DNA of 64,000 bases, taken from Noviherbaspirillum malthae (GTDB lineage Bacteria > Pseudomonadota > Gammaproteobacteria > Burkholderiales > Burkholderiaceae_D). Below the pieces are notes generated by a model that made no database searches, had not been told where the DNA came from, and was given only the letters and a program-made list of their open reading frames with translations. The position numbers and the translations under genes are program-made. Shown piece after piece: positions 28,816 to 38,376 of this stretch (position 1 is its first letter; every line of letters begins with the position of its first letter). The stretch lies in the NCBI RefSeq assembly GCF_015352985.1, contig NZ_JACYXF010000001.1, positions 372,001 through 436,000 of the forward strand, written 5' to 3'.

Positions 28816-31800
28816 ATGTCTGCACTTGGAAAATTGGTCGTTTCTCTGGCGCTGGAGTATGCCCAGTACACCCAAGGCTTGAATAAGGCCGATCAGGACG
28901 CGCTGAAGTTCGCACAGAATGCACAGCGGCATTTCGACCAGGCGAAACAGGCCGGCACCGAATTCTTTACCGGTATGGTCAAGGGAGCCGCCGGCGCAGT
29001 TGCAGCGCTGTTCACGGTGGATGCCGCGCTGGGCAAGTTCAACCAGTCCCTCGATACGTTGGCCAAGCTGGACGACATGTCCCAGAAAACCGGCGCCGCG
29101 GTCGAAAACCTTTCCAAGATGCAGAAAGTCGCTTCGACATTTGGCACCGACTTCAGCGGGGTCGATGGCGCCCTGGTGAAGATTGCGAAGGGCATGGCTA
29201 CGGTCGACAGCGAAACCAACAAGACGAACAAGGCGCTGGATGCACTGGGCGTGAAATCGAAGGATGCCGCCGGCAAGCTGCGTGACCCGTCTGCAGTGAT
29301 GATCGAAGTGGCCAAGCGGCTGCAGGACTATGAGGATGGCGCGAACAAAGCCGCCCTTGTGACGGACCTGTTCGGCAAGAGCGGCGCGGAGTTGCTGCCC
29401 TACTTGAACGACTTGGCTGAGAATGTCGACAAGTTCACTGGTGCCAGCGCCGAGGCAGCAAAGCAGGCTGCTGACTTCCAGGACAAGCTCGGTTTCATGA
29501 AAACCAGAAGCGACGAACTTTTCACATCCTTGTCAGTGTCCTTATTGCCGACGTTGACCGATTTCGTCGATGCGCTTGCCGACACTAAAAAGAAATCGGA
29601 TGGCTTGACCGGAAACGATTCGCTTACCAATTGGGCGGACCGGCTTGCGCTGTCCATTGCAGACGTTCTGGACGTGGTAAGCGCGCTTCCGCTTGCGATC
29701 AAGATCACGACGGACAGTATCAGTGCAGCAAACTTCTTGATGGCGAACGCTAATCCACGCGCCGCGCTTACTAAGTTGCTTCAAGGTGGCAATCCGCATG
29801 AAGAAATGAAGGTGGAAATGGAGAAGTACAAATCCGCCTTCGAGCAAAACCTAAAAGGGCTTATGTCCTACATGGACGGGTCCACAAGGAACGCCTTTTC
29901 CGACTCATTGAGCGCGCGAATCGCGCAACGTGCTTATGCGTCCGTCGATCCGTTTTTGTATGGCGGTGGCGAACCCGAAGCCAATAAGGCAAATAAGAAG
30001 CGCCTCGGCTACACAACCGGCAATGACAAGGACAAGGATACGAAGGACAAAGCTTCCGACTATGACAAGCTGATCAAATCAATCAACGAAAAGATCGCCA
30101 TTGATCAGCTAGAACTGACGTCGTCCGCAAAAGTCACTGAGGCGGAAAAGGTACGCGCCAAGATGTATGCAGACTTGGCGACCGGAGCAATAAAGCTGGA
30201 AGGGGACGAGCAGGCATTGCTTAACGCTCGCCTGAACGTTCTCGATACACTGGGCAAGTCTAAGGCGGCCGCTGAAGCTGTTGCCAAGATCTATGCTGAC
30301 TATAACAGCGAGGTCAAGAAGGCAGTCGAGAACGCAGAGCGGGAGGCTGAGGCGAATGAGCGCTTGGCCAAAGCATACGGTCTGACAAAGGCCCAAGTTG
30401 AAGCGCTCGCTCTTGCCGAACTTGAAAACGAGTATGCGAACCGCTCAGCTCTCGGCCTGACTCTGGACCGTATTGAGGCCCTGGAGAAGCTGATTGACGC
30501 GAAACGCCGCAGTGTCACCGCTCTTGCGCAAGTCGACGTCATGGACCAGGCGAAGAAGCTGTCAGAACAGTGGCAACGTGACTTCGAACGCATCGAGGAC
30601 TGGATCGGGGATGCGATCGGCCGTGGCATTACGCAAGGTAAGAATTTTTGGAAGAGCTTCATTGACGGCTTGAAGACGACCTTTGCCCGCTTGGTGCTGA
30701 GCCCAATCATTCAGCCAATTGCTGCATTCGGTGCATCGATCCTGAATCCTAGCGCAGCTCAAACAGGCGGCAACGGCTTCTCGCTTGGCACTGCGGCTAA
30801 CTACCTTTCGGCCGGTAAAACAATCTGGAACGGCTTCTCCATGGGTATGACAGGCAGCATTGCAAGCGTTGTGGCTGGCGCCGGCAACCTGTTTGGCTCG
30901 ACCGCGCTGCAGTCGTTCGCTGCGGGGATGAAGGGTGCGAGTCTCGCATCTGGACTCGCTGGCCCAACGACAGCAGGGGCGGGCGGTGCCATGGGCGCCG
31001 GGTCCTTTGCATCGTCCGCGATACCGATCATTGGCTGGGCGTTGGCTGCAGCCATGGCCGGCAAAAGCTTCTACGAATCCGGCTACCGTGCAAGCAACAA
31101 CAGCCTGAACTTCATCGGCAAGTACAACCCCGCCACCCAGCCGCACATGGTGACGGATTCGTTCTTGCAGAAGCTCGGGCTGTCGGAGAAGGCTGCGGCG
31201 ATCTTGTCGGGCTCATCTGGCATCGTCAAGCTGTTCGGCCGTAGAGCGCCTGAAGTGGAAACCTATGGCATTAACGGAACTGTCACGACAGACGGACTTG
31301 CCGGCGGCAACCAGTTCTACAACATGCTGGAGAAAGGCGGTGTATTCAGAAGCGATGCACGCTATACGAAGCTCGACGACTACAGCGCCGACCTGAGAGC
31401 CGGTGTCGATGGTGCGCTCGATGCAGTCATCGCGGGCGCGCGTTCGTTCGCGTCGGCGCTGGGCGTGTCGCAGGAGTCACTAAATAGCTACAACAAATTC
31501 TTCGCGATCCAGTTTTACGACGATCCTGAGAAAAGCCAGGCGTCGATTGACGGCTTGATGAACGATGTGGCAAATGATCTTGCCAAGATCATCCTGCCGA
31601 ACGTCGAGGACTTCGCTGCCGCTGAGGAAAGCGCGGCGCAGACGCTGCAGAGGCTGATGGGGGACTATGCCGCGGTCGACGCCGTCCTGACCTCCATCGG
31701 AAAGACTTTTGGCTCCATCGGGAGCGGATCGATTGCGGCGCGTGAGCAGTTAATTGCGCTCTCCGGTGGATTGGAGTCCTTCATATCGCAGACCGAGTTT

Positions 31801-33351
31801 TACGCACAAAACTTCCTGACAGAAGCCGAGCGCCTGGTGCCAGTGCAGAAGCAGGTAGCCGAGACAATGGCCGGCTTGGGTTATGCAAGCGTTGACACGA
31901 AGGATGAATTCAAGGCACTGGTTACTGGATTAGACCTTTCCAGCGCGGCGGGTCAGCAGCTATATGCCAAGTTGCTTGCAATTGCACCGGCTTTCGTCAC
32001 AGTTGCCGACGCGGCTGCAGCAATCCAGCGAGAGCTCGGGAACAAGTCGTTCGACCTCGATCAGCAGATCTTGGCGTTGACCGACCCAACGGAAGGCATC
32101 AGGCGGATGCGGGCCAAGGAGCTGGAAGCGCTTGACCCAGTGCTGCATGCGCAGCAGAAACGTATCTGGGCGCTGGAAGACGAGATGAATGCGCTTGAGA
32201 CCTTGAGGCAATCGGCTTCAGTTGCGTTCTCGAATTTGCAGCGCGCCGTCGGCGCCGAGCGCGAGACGTTCACAACGGCCTACGAAGATTTGATGGACAG
32301 TCTGGCCGACCGGATGGACGCGGTTGGCAAGTCTGTCAGCAAGCTGACCAGCCTTTCCGGCGTGTTGCACTCGACGGTCAACGGCATGCGGCTGGATTCC
32401 CAAGCAGGCATGGATCGGGCGGCCGCCCAAGCTCAGATCCAGACAGCGTTGGCACTGGCCAGGGCCGGTGGCGTCTTCCCTGATGTCGACAAGATTCAGA
32501 ATGCGCTGTCTATCGTTTCTCAACCGAGCGAGCAGCTGTTTTCCTCTTTTGAGGATTACCAGCGCGACTTCCTGATCACCAGGAACAGCATCGGTGATCT
32601 GGCCAGCCTGACCGATAGCCAGCTCAGCATTGAGGAAAGGACGCTGAAGACCCTTGAGGAGCAGAAAGAAGCAGCTGAGGACGCCTATAAGGACGAAATG
32701 GCGCGTCTGGATGACATCCTCGAGAAGGCGCAGCTGCAGATCGATGCAATCAATGGTGTCAATACTTCGGTGCTGTCGGTGGTCGACGCCATTTCAGCCT
32801 TTAACAAGGCGTCGGTGTCTGCAGGCGGGGGCACGATAGGTGGAGGCGGTTCGGGCGGCGCATCGAATCCGAACTATACGGTCATTGACTCGCTGTATGA
32901 CTCGCTGCTTGGACGCGATCCGGACTCTGATGGGTTGAAGTTCTGGTCTGACAAGCTCAATGCCGGCGAGTCGGTGTGGAGCGTGGTCGATCAAATCAAG
33001 AACAGCCCTGAGTACCTGGGCAAGGTACCGCACCTGGCCGTAGGTACGAACTATGTCCCGCACGACATGCTGGCCATGATCCACGAAGGCGAGGCAGTGG
33101 TGCCGAAGGCGTACAACCCGGCGGCAAACCACCAGCAACTGATGTCGCGCCTGCAAAGCCCGTCGGAGAACAGTGCGGCGCTCGCGGCCGAGCTGAAAGC
33201 AACCAAGGAGGAGCTGGCGTTGATGAAAAAGGCACTGGAGCAGATCGTGATCAATACGGGTCGCGGGGCGCGCGCCGGTGAAACGGTTGCTGACATCCAA
33301 GGGCGTGTCACGCAGGGCGGCAATGAAATTCGGACGAAGGTGGTCACATGA
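28816..33351 (+). CDS. Tail tape measure protein with C-terminal DUF4214 module
   Basis: A 1511-residue protein. The N-terminal 250 residues are Ala/Lys helical (TMP core: LGKLVVSLALEYAQYTQGLN, GTDFSGVDGALVKIAKGMA). Charged coiled coils occupy about 400-590 and 1130-1310. A Gly/Ala hydrophobic stretch lies at about 635-760 (FGASILNPSAAQTGGNGFSL and onward), probably membrane-active. A DUF4214 module (LYDSLLGRDPDSDGLKFWSD) is at about 1360-1400. By the usual 1.5 angstrom per residue rule the tail would be roughly 220 nm. The terminal codons overlap the next gene (ATGA). Confidence 0.92.
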   Translation: MSALGKLVVSLALEYAQYTQGLNKADQDALKFAQNAQRHFDQAKQAGTEFFTGMVKGAAGAVAALFTVDAALGKFNQSLDTLAKLDDMSQKTGAAVENLSKMQKVASTFGTDFSGVDGALVKIAKGMATVDSETNKTNKALDALGVKSKDAAGKLRDPSAVMIEVAKRLQDYEDGANKAALVTDLFGKSGAELLPYLNDLAENVDKFTGASAEAAKQAADFQDKLGFMKTRSDELFTSLSVSLLPTLTDFVDALADTKKKSDGLTGNDSLTNWADRLALSIADVLDVVSALPLAIKITTDSISAANFLMANANPRAALTKLLQGGNPHEEMKVEMEKYKSAFEQNLKGLMSYMDGSTRNAFSDSLSARIAQRAYASVDPFLYGGGEPEANKANKKRLGYTTGNDKDKDTKDKASDYDKLIKSINEKIAIDQLELTSSAKVTEAEKVRAKMYADLATGAIKLEGDEQALLNARLNVLDTLGKSKAAAEAVAKIYADYNSEVKKAVENAEREAEANERLAKAYGLTKAQVEALALAELENEYANRSALGLTLDRIEALEKLIDAKRRSVTALAQVDVMDQAKKLSEQWQRDFERIEDWIGDAIGRGITQGKNFWKSFIDGLKTTFARLVLSPIIQPIAAFGASILNPSAAQTGGNGFSLGTAANYLSAGKTIWNGFSMGMTGSIASVVAGAGNLFGSTALQSFAAGMKGASLASGLAGPTTAGAGGAMGAGSFASSAIPIIGWALAAAMAGKSFYESGYRASNNSLNFIGKYNPATQPHMVTDSFLQKLGLSEKAAAILSGSSGIVKLFGRRAPEVETYGINGTVTTDGLAGGNQFYNMLEKGGVFRSDARYTKLDDYSADLRAGVDGALDAVIAGARSFASALGVSQESLNSYNKFFAIQFYDDPEKSQASIDGLMNDVANDLAKIILPNVEDFAAAEESAAQTLQRLMGDYAAVDAVLTSIGKTFGSIGSGSIAAREQLIALSGGLESFISQTEFYAQNFLTEAERLVPVQKQVAETMAGLGYASVDTKDEFKALVTGLDLSSAAGQQLYAKLLAIAPAFVTVADAAAAIQRELGNKSFDLDQQILALTDPTEGIRRMRAKELEALDPVLHAQQKRIWALEDEMNALETLRQSASVAFSNLQRAVGAERETFTTAYEDLMDSLADRMDAVGKSVSKLTSLSGVLHSTVNGMRLDSQAGMDRAAAQAQIQTALALARAGGVFPDVDKIQNALSIVSQPSEQLFSSFEDYQRDFLITRNSIGDLASLTDSQLSIEERTLKTLEEQKEAAEDAYKDEMARLDDILEKAQLQIDAINGVNTSVLSVVDAISAFNKASVSAGGGTIGGGGSGGASNPNYTVIDSLYDSLLGRDPDSDGLKFWSDKLNAGESVWSVVDQIKNSPEYLGKVPHLAVGTNYVPHDMLAMIHEGEAVVPKAYNPAANHQQLMSRLQSPSENSAALAAELKATKEELALMKKALEQIVINTGRGARAGETVADIQGRVTQGGNEIRTKVVT

Positions 33352-34262
33352 GCGGTTTTACGATCGTCCCGCCGATTGCTGTCACGGATGCGGTGCTGAC
33401 GTCGAGCAACGTGCCGGAGAACGACTTTCCGGTCTATAGCGCGGCGTCAACGTATGCGCTGGACGCGTGTGTGATCAGTACGACCACGCACCGCATCTAC
33501 CGCTCGCTGCAAGCGGCCAATACCGGCAAGCCGCTGCCGGTTGCGCCGGCGACCGCCACCGACTGGTGGCAGGACATCGGTGCGACCAACCGCTGGAAGA
33601 TGTTTGATAAATCTGTCCAGTCGCAGACGGTGCAGGCCAATAGCGTCTCGGCCAGCCTGACCATCACCGGCCGAGCCTCGGCGGTCGTGCTGCTGAATGT
33701 GAGTGCCGCATCGGCTCACATCACGATGACCAGTCCAACGTCCGGCGTCGTCTATGACAAGACGTTCAGCTTGCTGTCGGATGGCGGCATCAGTGATTTC
33801 TACTCCTGGCACTTCGATGAACGCATTCGCAATGCGGAATTGGTGGTGCTGGACCTGCCGCCGTATTCGGGCTGCACGATCACCGTCGAGCTGTCCGATC
33901 CGGGGCAGACCGTTAAGTGTGGCGCCTGCATCGTCGGCCAGGCGAAGGAAATCGGCGGCACTCAGTTTGGTGCCCGCATCGGCATGATCGACTACAGCGT
34001 CAAGACGGTGGATGCGTTCGGCAACATGACGGTCACCGAGCGGCCGTACAGCAAGCGCGGCGGTTTCACGGTGTGGGTGCAGAACACGTATCTGGACCAG
34101 TTGAATGTCACGCTGCCCAAGTACCGTGCGACGCCGATCGTCTATATCGGCTCGCCGTTGTACGGCAGCACCGTCAATTACGGCTTTTACAAGGACTACG
34201 ACACCGAGCTGTCGTATCCGACTGAATCGCTTCTCTCGATCAATATTGAAGGGCTTACCTAA
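33348..34262 (+). CDS. Tail-tip/structural protein downstream of tape measure
   Basis: A 304-residue beta-rich protein. It opens with a short linker, then VYSAASTYALDACVISTTTH and IYRSLQAANTGKPLPVAPAT, then WWQDIGATNRWKMFDK, a pattern I recall from phage tail structural proteins of unknown name. The middle (about 100-185) resembles a jelly-roll. It may be the distal tail protein, since no canonical one is present. Function uncertain. Confidence 0.6.
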   Translation: MSGFTIVPPIAVTDAVLTSSNVPENDFPVYSAASTYALDACVISTTTHRIYRSLQAANTGKPLPVAPATATDWWQDIGATNRWKMFDKSVQSQTVQANSVSASLTITGRASAVVLLNVSAASAHITMTSPTSGVVYDKTFSLLSDGGISDFYSWHFDERIRNAELVVLDLPPYSGCTITVELSDPGQTVKCGACIVGQAKEIGGTQFGARIGMIDYSVKTVDAFGNMTVTERPYSKRGGFTVWVQNTYLDQLNVTLPKYRATPIVYIGSPLYGSTVNYGFYKDYDTELSYPTESLLSINIEGLT

Positions 34263-35489
34263 ATGGCACTGACTTCTCCTCCAACCGCACCGTCGCCGGG
34301 TCAGGATCCGGCCACGTTCAATACCAATGTGGAAGCGCGCCTCGCTTGGGAAACGACATTCGTCAACGAGTGGAATGCGCAGGTGCAGCCGAAGCTCGAC
34401 CAGGCGGTGCCGCTGCTGCAGCCGGCGATCGATGCGGCGACCACCGCGGTATTGTCGCCAGGGCAGCAGGCGACATCGGTGACATCGCTGGCGATCCCGA
34501 CCACGCTGCCGGCCAGCCGCGCAGTCACGCTCGGACAAACCGGCAAGGCGTTTGCGCTCGGCCAGACGGTGAAACTCGTCAGCCGCGCCAATCCGAATAA
34601 CTGGATGCTGGGCGACATCGCGGCCTTCAATGCAGCGGCCCCGACGATGACGGTCAACGTCACCTATGCGCAAGGCACCGGCACCTATGCGGACTGGGAT
34701 ATTTCGCTGGCCGCCCCGGTGCTGACCACGCTGCAAAATACCGTCGTCCCCCGCTCGGGCGCCTACACGATGCAGGCAAGTGACGCGGGGCAGGTGGTGC
34801 GGGCAACTGGCGCGCTGACGCTGGCCTATGCACCGGCCGCGCAGCTCAATGCGAAGGGCGCGTTCTATCACTGGATCAAGAACGAGCATAGTGCCGCCAT
34901 CACGCTCGACCCGAACGGCACGGAGACGATCAACGGGGCGGCCACGCTGACGATTGCGGCGGGTGACTTCGCACTTGTCATGTGCGACGGTGCAGCCTTT
35001 TATGCGTTGATGAGCATCAAGTATGTCCCGCCTGCGCCTGAATATGCTTATTTCCAAGATCAAAAGCCGCAAGGCACTTCGGGCGGCAATACAGGACTCG
35101 GCACCGCTGGAACCATCACGCGAACGCTTAACGCGACCGTGGCCAACACGATAGCGGGCGCATCGCTCTCAGCAAATCAGATTACGCTGCCGGCGGGCAC
35201 CTACCGGATTCGGGCAAGTGCACCGGCTATTCTGCAAAACGCGCACAAGATTTTCATTTATAACGTCACGGACAGCACGACACTGCTGACTGGCACGTCG
35301 TCTTATGCGGGCAATGGGGCAACGAATGAAGCGCGAAGTTTCGTCTCAGGTGTTTTCACGCTTGCGGTGCAAAAAACAATATCGGTTCGTCACTACCTTC
35401 AGGCCGTGACGTCTTCCCCCGGCGATTTAGGGCAGTCGACTGGAAACGGCACCGAAGTCTATACCGAAGTTGAAATCTGGAAGGTTTGA
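34263..35489 (+). CDS. Putative tail fibre or tip protein
   Basis: A 408-residue protein starting one base after the previous stop. It has a Pro/Thr-rich start, a helical segment at about 25-60, repetitive beta segments at 60-250, and a C-terminal domain (LPAGTYRIRASAPAILQNAH ... VEIWKV) reminiscent of C1q/TNF-like receptor-binding heads. Probably part of the adsorption apparatus. Confidence 0.6.
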   Translation: MALTSPPTAPSPGQDPATFNTNVEARLAWETTFVNEWNAQVQPKLDQAVPLLQPAIDAATTAVLSPGQQATSVTSLAIPTTLPASRAVTLGQTGKAFALGQTVKLVSRANPNNWMLGDIAAFNAAAPTMTVNVTYAQGTGTYADWDISLAAPVLTTLQNTVVPRSGAYTMQASDAGQVVRATGALTLAYAPAAQLNAKGAFYHWIKNEHSAAITLDPNGTETINGAATLTIAAGDFALVMCDGAAFYALMSIKYVPPAPEYAYFQDQKPQGTSGGNTGLGTAGTITRTLNATVANTIAGASLSANQITLPAGTYRIRASAPAILQNAHKIFIYNVTDSTTLLTGTSSYAGNGATNEARSFVSGVFTLAVQKTISVRHYLQAVTSSPGDLGQSTGNGTEVYTEVEIWKV

Positions 35490-35491
35490 TC

Positions 35492-35926
35492 ATGCGATAC
35501 GTTACCTATGACGCCGCCGGCGCCTTGACCGGCTCGTTCCTGCAAGACGTCGCTGCGGAGCACACCGAGTGCTATATCGAGGTCGATGACGACACCGGCA
35601 TCAACTGGGTCAACTTCCGGGCCAATGAAGCACGGGACGGCGTGGAATTGCTCCCGCCCGTCGAGCCTGTGGTGCCGACCGCTGTCCCGCAAATGGTCAC
35701 GATGCGCCAGGCTCGCCTTGCTCTGCTGGGCGTTGGCTTGCTGGATGACGTCGAGCTGGCGATTGCGGCCATTGAAGATCCGGCGACAAAGCGCAAGGCG
35801 CAAATTGAATGGGAGTTTTCCAGCGAGGTTTTCCGCAACCGGGAACTGGTCCTGATGCTGGCGCCTGCGCTGGGTCTGGATGACGCGGCGCTCGATGCGC
35901 TCTTTGTTGAAGCGAGCAAATTATGA
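35492..35926 (+). CDS. Small tail protein with a MRQARLALL helix module
   Basis: Length is 144 residues from the ATG at 35492 (a TTG at 35486 is in frame). The N-terminal strands are followed by MRQARLALLGVGLLDDVELA and WEFSSEVFRNRELVLMLAPA, a short helical module seen near tail fibres in several phages. It may act as a fibre chaperone or attachment adapter. ATGA overlap with the next gene. Confidence 0.6.
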   Translation: MRYVTYDAAGALTGSFLQDVAAEHTECYIEVDDDTGINWVNFRANEARDGVELLPPVEPVVPTAVPQMVTMRQARLALLGVGLLDDVELAIAAIEDPATKRKAQIEWEFSSEVFRNRELVLMLAPALGLDDAALDALFVEASKL

Positions 35927-37830
35927 TCGGCGTGGGTGCCAATCTCGCGTTTCAGCCGTCCCGCGTGGCGTACGCGACCGGCGCGGCGCTGGCGTACATG
36001 TTTGCGGCCAATGAGTCGATGGCGGCAAGCGGCCCCTACGCCCGCGCATTGACGCCGACGACCGTTGCCGGCACCTGCACGCGGTTCAACGATCAAGGCG
36101 TACTGGAGACGCTATCGAGCCGGCCCGAGCCGCGTATCGATTACGACCCGGCCACGGTTGCGCAGGAAAATCTAATCCGCAATAGCGTGTTAAGCGGCGC
36201 GGTAGTCGGGTCGCCCGGTACATTGCCGACCAATTGGACGCGTTCAACGAATAACGGGTTGACGTTTGAGATAGTAGGTATTGGCATCGATGGCGGGGTA
36301 CGGTATGTCGATTGCCGTTGGAGTGGCACGCCGTCAAGTACAGTCGATACGGTAATGACGTTCGAAACATTAACTGGCATACCAATCGTAAACGGACGCA
36401 CGTACAACGAATCGTTAGCGGTCGCCGTGGCCGGGGGCTCGCTAGCAAATATCGGTACGCTTCGGTTACGGGCCGACCTGTTCGACTCGGCCTCGGCGTA
36501 CGTCACAACGATTGTTTTTAATAGCGCGCTGAAAGATACAATCTCGTCGACGCTGCAACGGTTTAACGGATCGCAATCGTGGTCGAATCAAACCTCGGCG
36601 TACGTGCGGCCGTCTTTCGGGTTCGTGGTAACGGCGGGCCAGGCAATCGACGTAACATTTCGGTTCGCCGCCCCTCAGTTATGCGAGGGCGCAACCGCAT
36701 TGCCCTATCTGCCGACGACCGACGCCGCGCGCAAGAAGCATGCATGCCGGGGGCTACTGTTCGAGCCGGCGCGCACGAACGGCGTACGCAACAATACGAT
36801 GCAAGGCGCGGTGGCTGGGACGCCCGGTACGTTGCCGACGAATTGGGTCATAAGCGGCAATGGCGGCCTATCGCGCCAGATCGTCGGTACCGGCACCGAG
36901 GACGGCATAAACTATATCGACTTGCGATTTTTCGGCACCGTGGCCGCCGTTGCATCGCCCGAAATGACAATCGCATTTGACGGCGGCGCCGTACAGGCGG
37001 CGGCAAACGGCCAGGCGTGGAACTCGACCCTGTACGCCCGCATTGTCGCCGGCACGACAACGGGCGTTAGTGGTTACGATAATTTTCTAATCGCGTATAA
37101 CAGCTCGGCGGTATTGTCAGAAGCGAATTCGGCACTATTGGGCTCTGCGGCCGTTACGACTGCGCCGCTACGCCAGCAACGGTTAGAACACCGGTACACG
37201 CTAACTAGCGCGACGACGGCGTACATACAAAACCGATTCGATGTAAATTTGACGGCCGGCGCAACCGTCGACATAACCGTACGTATCGGCATGCCCCAAC
37301 TAGAGCAAGGGGCGAACGCGTCGAGCGTAATACCGACGACAGGCGCGGCCGTTACGCGGGCGTCAGACGCACCACCCCCGGCGGCCCTCGGTTCGTTGCT
37401 GGCCGGCGGCGAGTATTCCGTCGTCGTCAAGGCGCGAACGCTATCCCAGGGCGAAACGGGCATATGGCGTTGGGCGTACAACTTGCTCGAGTCGTCGGGC
37501 AATCAGGCCGGCGCCTTTTTCGATGATCCTGGTTCGGATCAAATATGCGGGGTCGTACGCTCGGGGGGCGTAGACGTGGCTGGTATGCGCAATGCCTCGA
37601 CGGCGATCTCGACGGTCGCCGCGTTTAAGTTTGCGATGGCGGTAAAGACGAATGATTTCGCGTTTTCGTGCAATGGCGGGGCAGTTCTAACCGATACCGC
37701 GGGCAACGCGCCGAACCCGTCGACCCTGTACGTTGGAGGCGGGGACACGATGTGGTTTGGTTGGATCGAGTCCATCGAAATCTACAACCGCCGGCTGTCC
37801 AACGCCGAACTGCCGTTTTACTCGGTATAG
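35923..37830 (+). CDS. Tail fibre/spike with two repeated carbohydrate-binding-like domains
   Basis: A 635-residue protein. A short N-terminal anchor (1-80) precedes two repeats of about 195 residues, starting NLIRNSVLSGAVVGSPGTLP (about 83) and NGVRNNTMQGAVAGTPGTLP (about 286); each ends in a PQLCEGA/PQLEQGA phrase typical of tail-associated carbohydrate-binding modules. The C-terminal 150 residues (YSVVVKARTLSQGETGIWRW ... IEIYNRRLSNAELPFYSV) look like a LamG/concanavalin fold. Codon use in about 36170-37330 is richer in A/T-ending codons (GTA, CGA, TTA, ATA) than the flanking genes, a sign of separate origin. Likely the host-range determinant. Confidence 0.75.
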   Translation: MIGVGANLAFQPSRVAYATGAALAYMFAANESMAASGPYARALTPTTVAGTCTRFNDQGVLETLSSRPEPRIDYDPATVAQENLIRNSVLSGAVVGSPGTLPTNWTRSTNNGLTFEIVGIGIDGGVRYVDCRWSGTPSSTVDTVMTFETLTGIPIVNGRTYNESLAVAVAGGSLANIGTLRLRADLFDSASAYVTTIVFNSALKDTISSTLQRFNGSQSWSNQTSAYVRPSFGFVVTAGQAIDVTFRFAAPQLCEGATALPYLPTTDAARKKHACRGLLFEPARTNGVRNNTMQGAVAGTPGTLPTNWVISGNGGLSRQIVGTGTEDGINYIDLRFFGTVAAVASPEMTIAFDGGAVQAAANGQAWNSTLYARIVAGTTTGVSGYDNFLIAYNSSAVLSEANSALLGSAAVTTAPLRQQRLEHRYTLTSATTAYIQNRFDVNLTAGATVDITVRIGMPQLEQGANASSVIPTTGAAVTRASDAPPPAALGSLLAGGEYSVVVKARTLSQGETGIWRWAYNLLESSGNQAGAFFDDPGSDQICGVVRSGGVDVAGMRNASTAISTVAAFKFAMAVKTNDFAFSCNGGAVLTDTAGNAPNPSTLYVGGGDTMWFGWIESIEIYNRRLSNAELPFYSV

Positions 37831-37839
37831 GGAGAGAGC

Positions 37840-38352
37840 ATGCGCATTGCTTTTTACAAGGGCCGGGATCGCTTCTTCAACCGCTTCGTGTCGTTCTGGA
37901 CGGTCGGCTCCTACTCGCACGTGGAGGCCTTGTTCGATGCGACACCGCCGGTCCAAGGCAAGACGCTGTGCGGCTCGTCGTCGTTCATGGATGGCGGCGT
38001 GCGGCTGAAGTGGATCGCGCTCGATCCGGCGCACTGGGACATCATGGAGGTGCCGACCTTCAACGGCTGCCAGATGCTGAAGTGGTTCCATGATCATCGT
38101 GACGCCGGCTATGACCTGGTCGGCCTGCTGTCGACGTCCAGTCCGATCCGCCAGCAGCGCGGCAAATGGTTCTGCAATGAAGCGATCGGCGCCGCCGCCG
38201 GCCTCGAGGAGCCGTGGCGGTTCAACCCTAACAGCTTTGCTCGTATCTGCGAGCTGCTCCCCGGCAGCAAGTGGATTCAGGGCGGGCCACCGCAACAACA
38301 ACAAAAATCCGAAGAAACCCGCCGCGTGCGGGTTTTTTCTTTTCCGCAGTAG
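37840..38352 (+). CDS. Papain-like (NlpC/P60-permuted, YiiX-type) hydrolase
   Basis: A 170-residue protein with IAFYKGRDRFFNRFVSFWTV, SYSHVEALF (catalytic His), SSSFMDGGVRLK and KWFCNEAIG (catalytic Cys): His before Cys as in permuted papain-like enzymes. Related phage proteins are sometimes mis-labelled enoyl-CoA hydratase. It could cleave cell-wall peptide or lipid amide bonds at entry or lysis. Its 3' end (RRVRVFSFPQ) is encoded by the terminator hairpin. Confidence 0.7.
   Translation: MRIAFYKGRDRFFNRFVSFWTVGSYSHVEALFDATPPVQGKTLCGSSSFMDGGVRLKWIALDPAHWDIMEVPTFNGCQMLKWFHDHRDAGYDLVGLLSTSSPIRQQRGKWFCNEAIGAAAGLEEPWRFNPNSFARICELLPGSKWIQGGPPQQQQKSEETRRVRVFSFPQ
38316..38338 (+). terminator. Terminator overlapping the end of the papain-like gene
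   Basis: A 7-bp stem AACCCGC/GCGGGTT with a 5-nt loop, then a run of T (38333-38338). It lies inside the last codons of the preceding gene, before the lysis cassette. Confidence 0.8.
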
Positions 38353-38376
38353 CCCTCCCAGACCATGAGGACAGAT

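Noticed and set aside
33447-35072. 541-residue minus-strand frame in the tail region
   Set aside because: It is Arg-rich, crosses two well-formed plus-strand genes, and has no ribosome site or domain.
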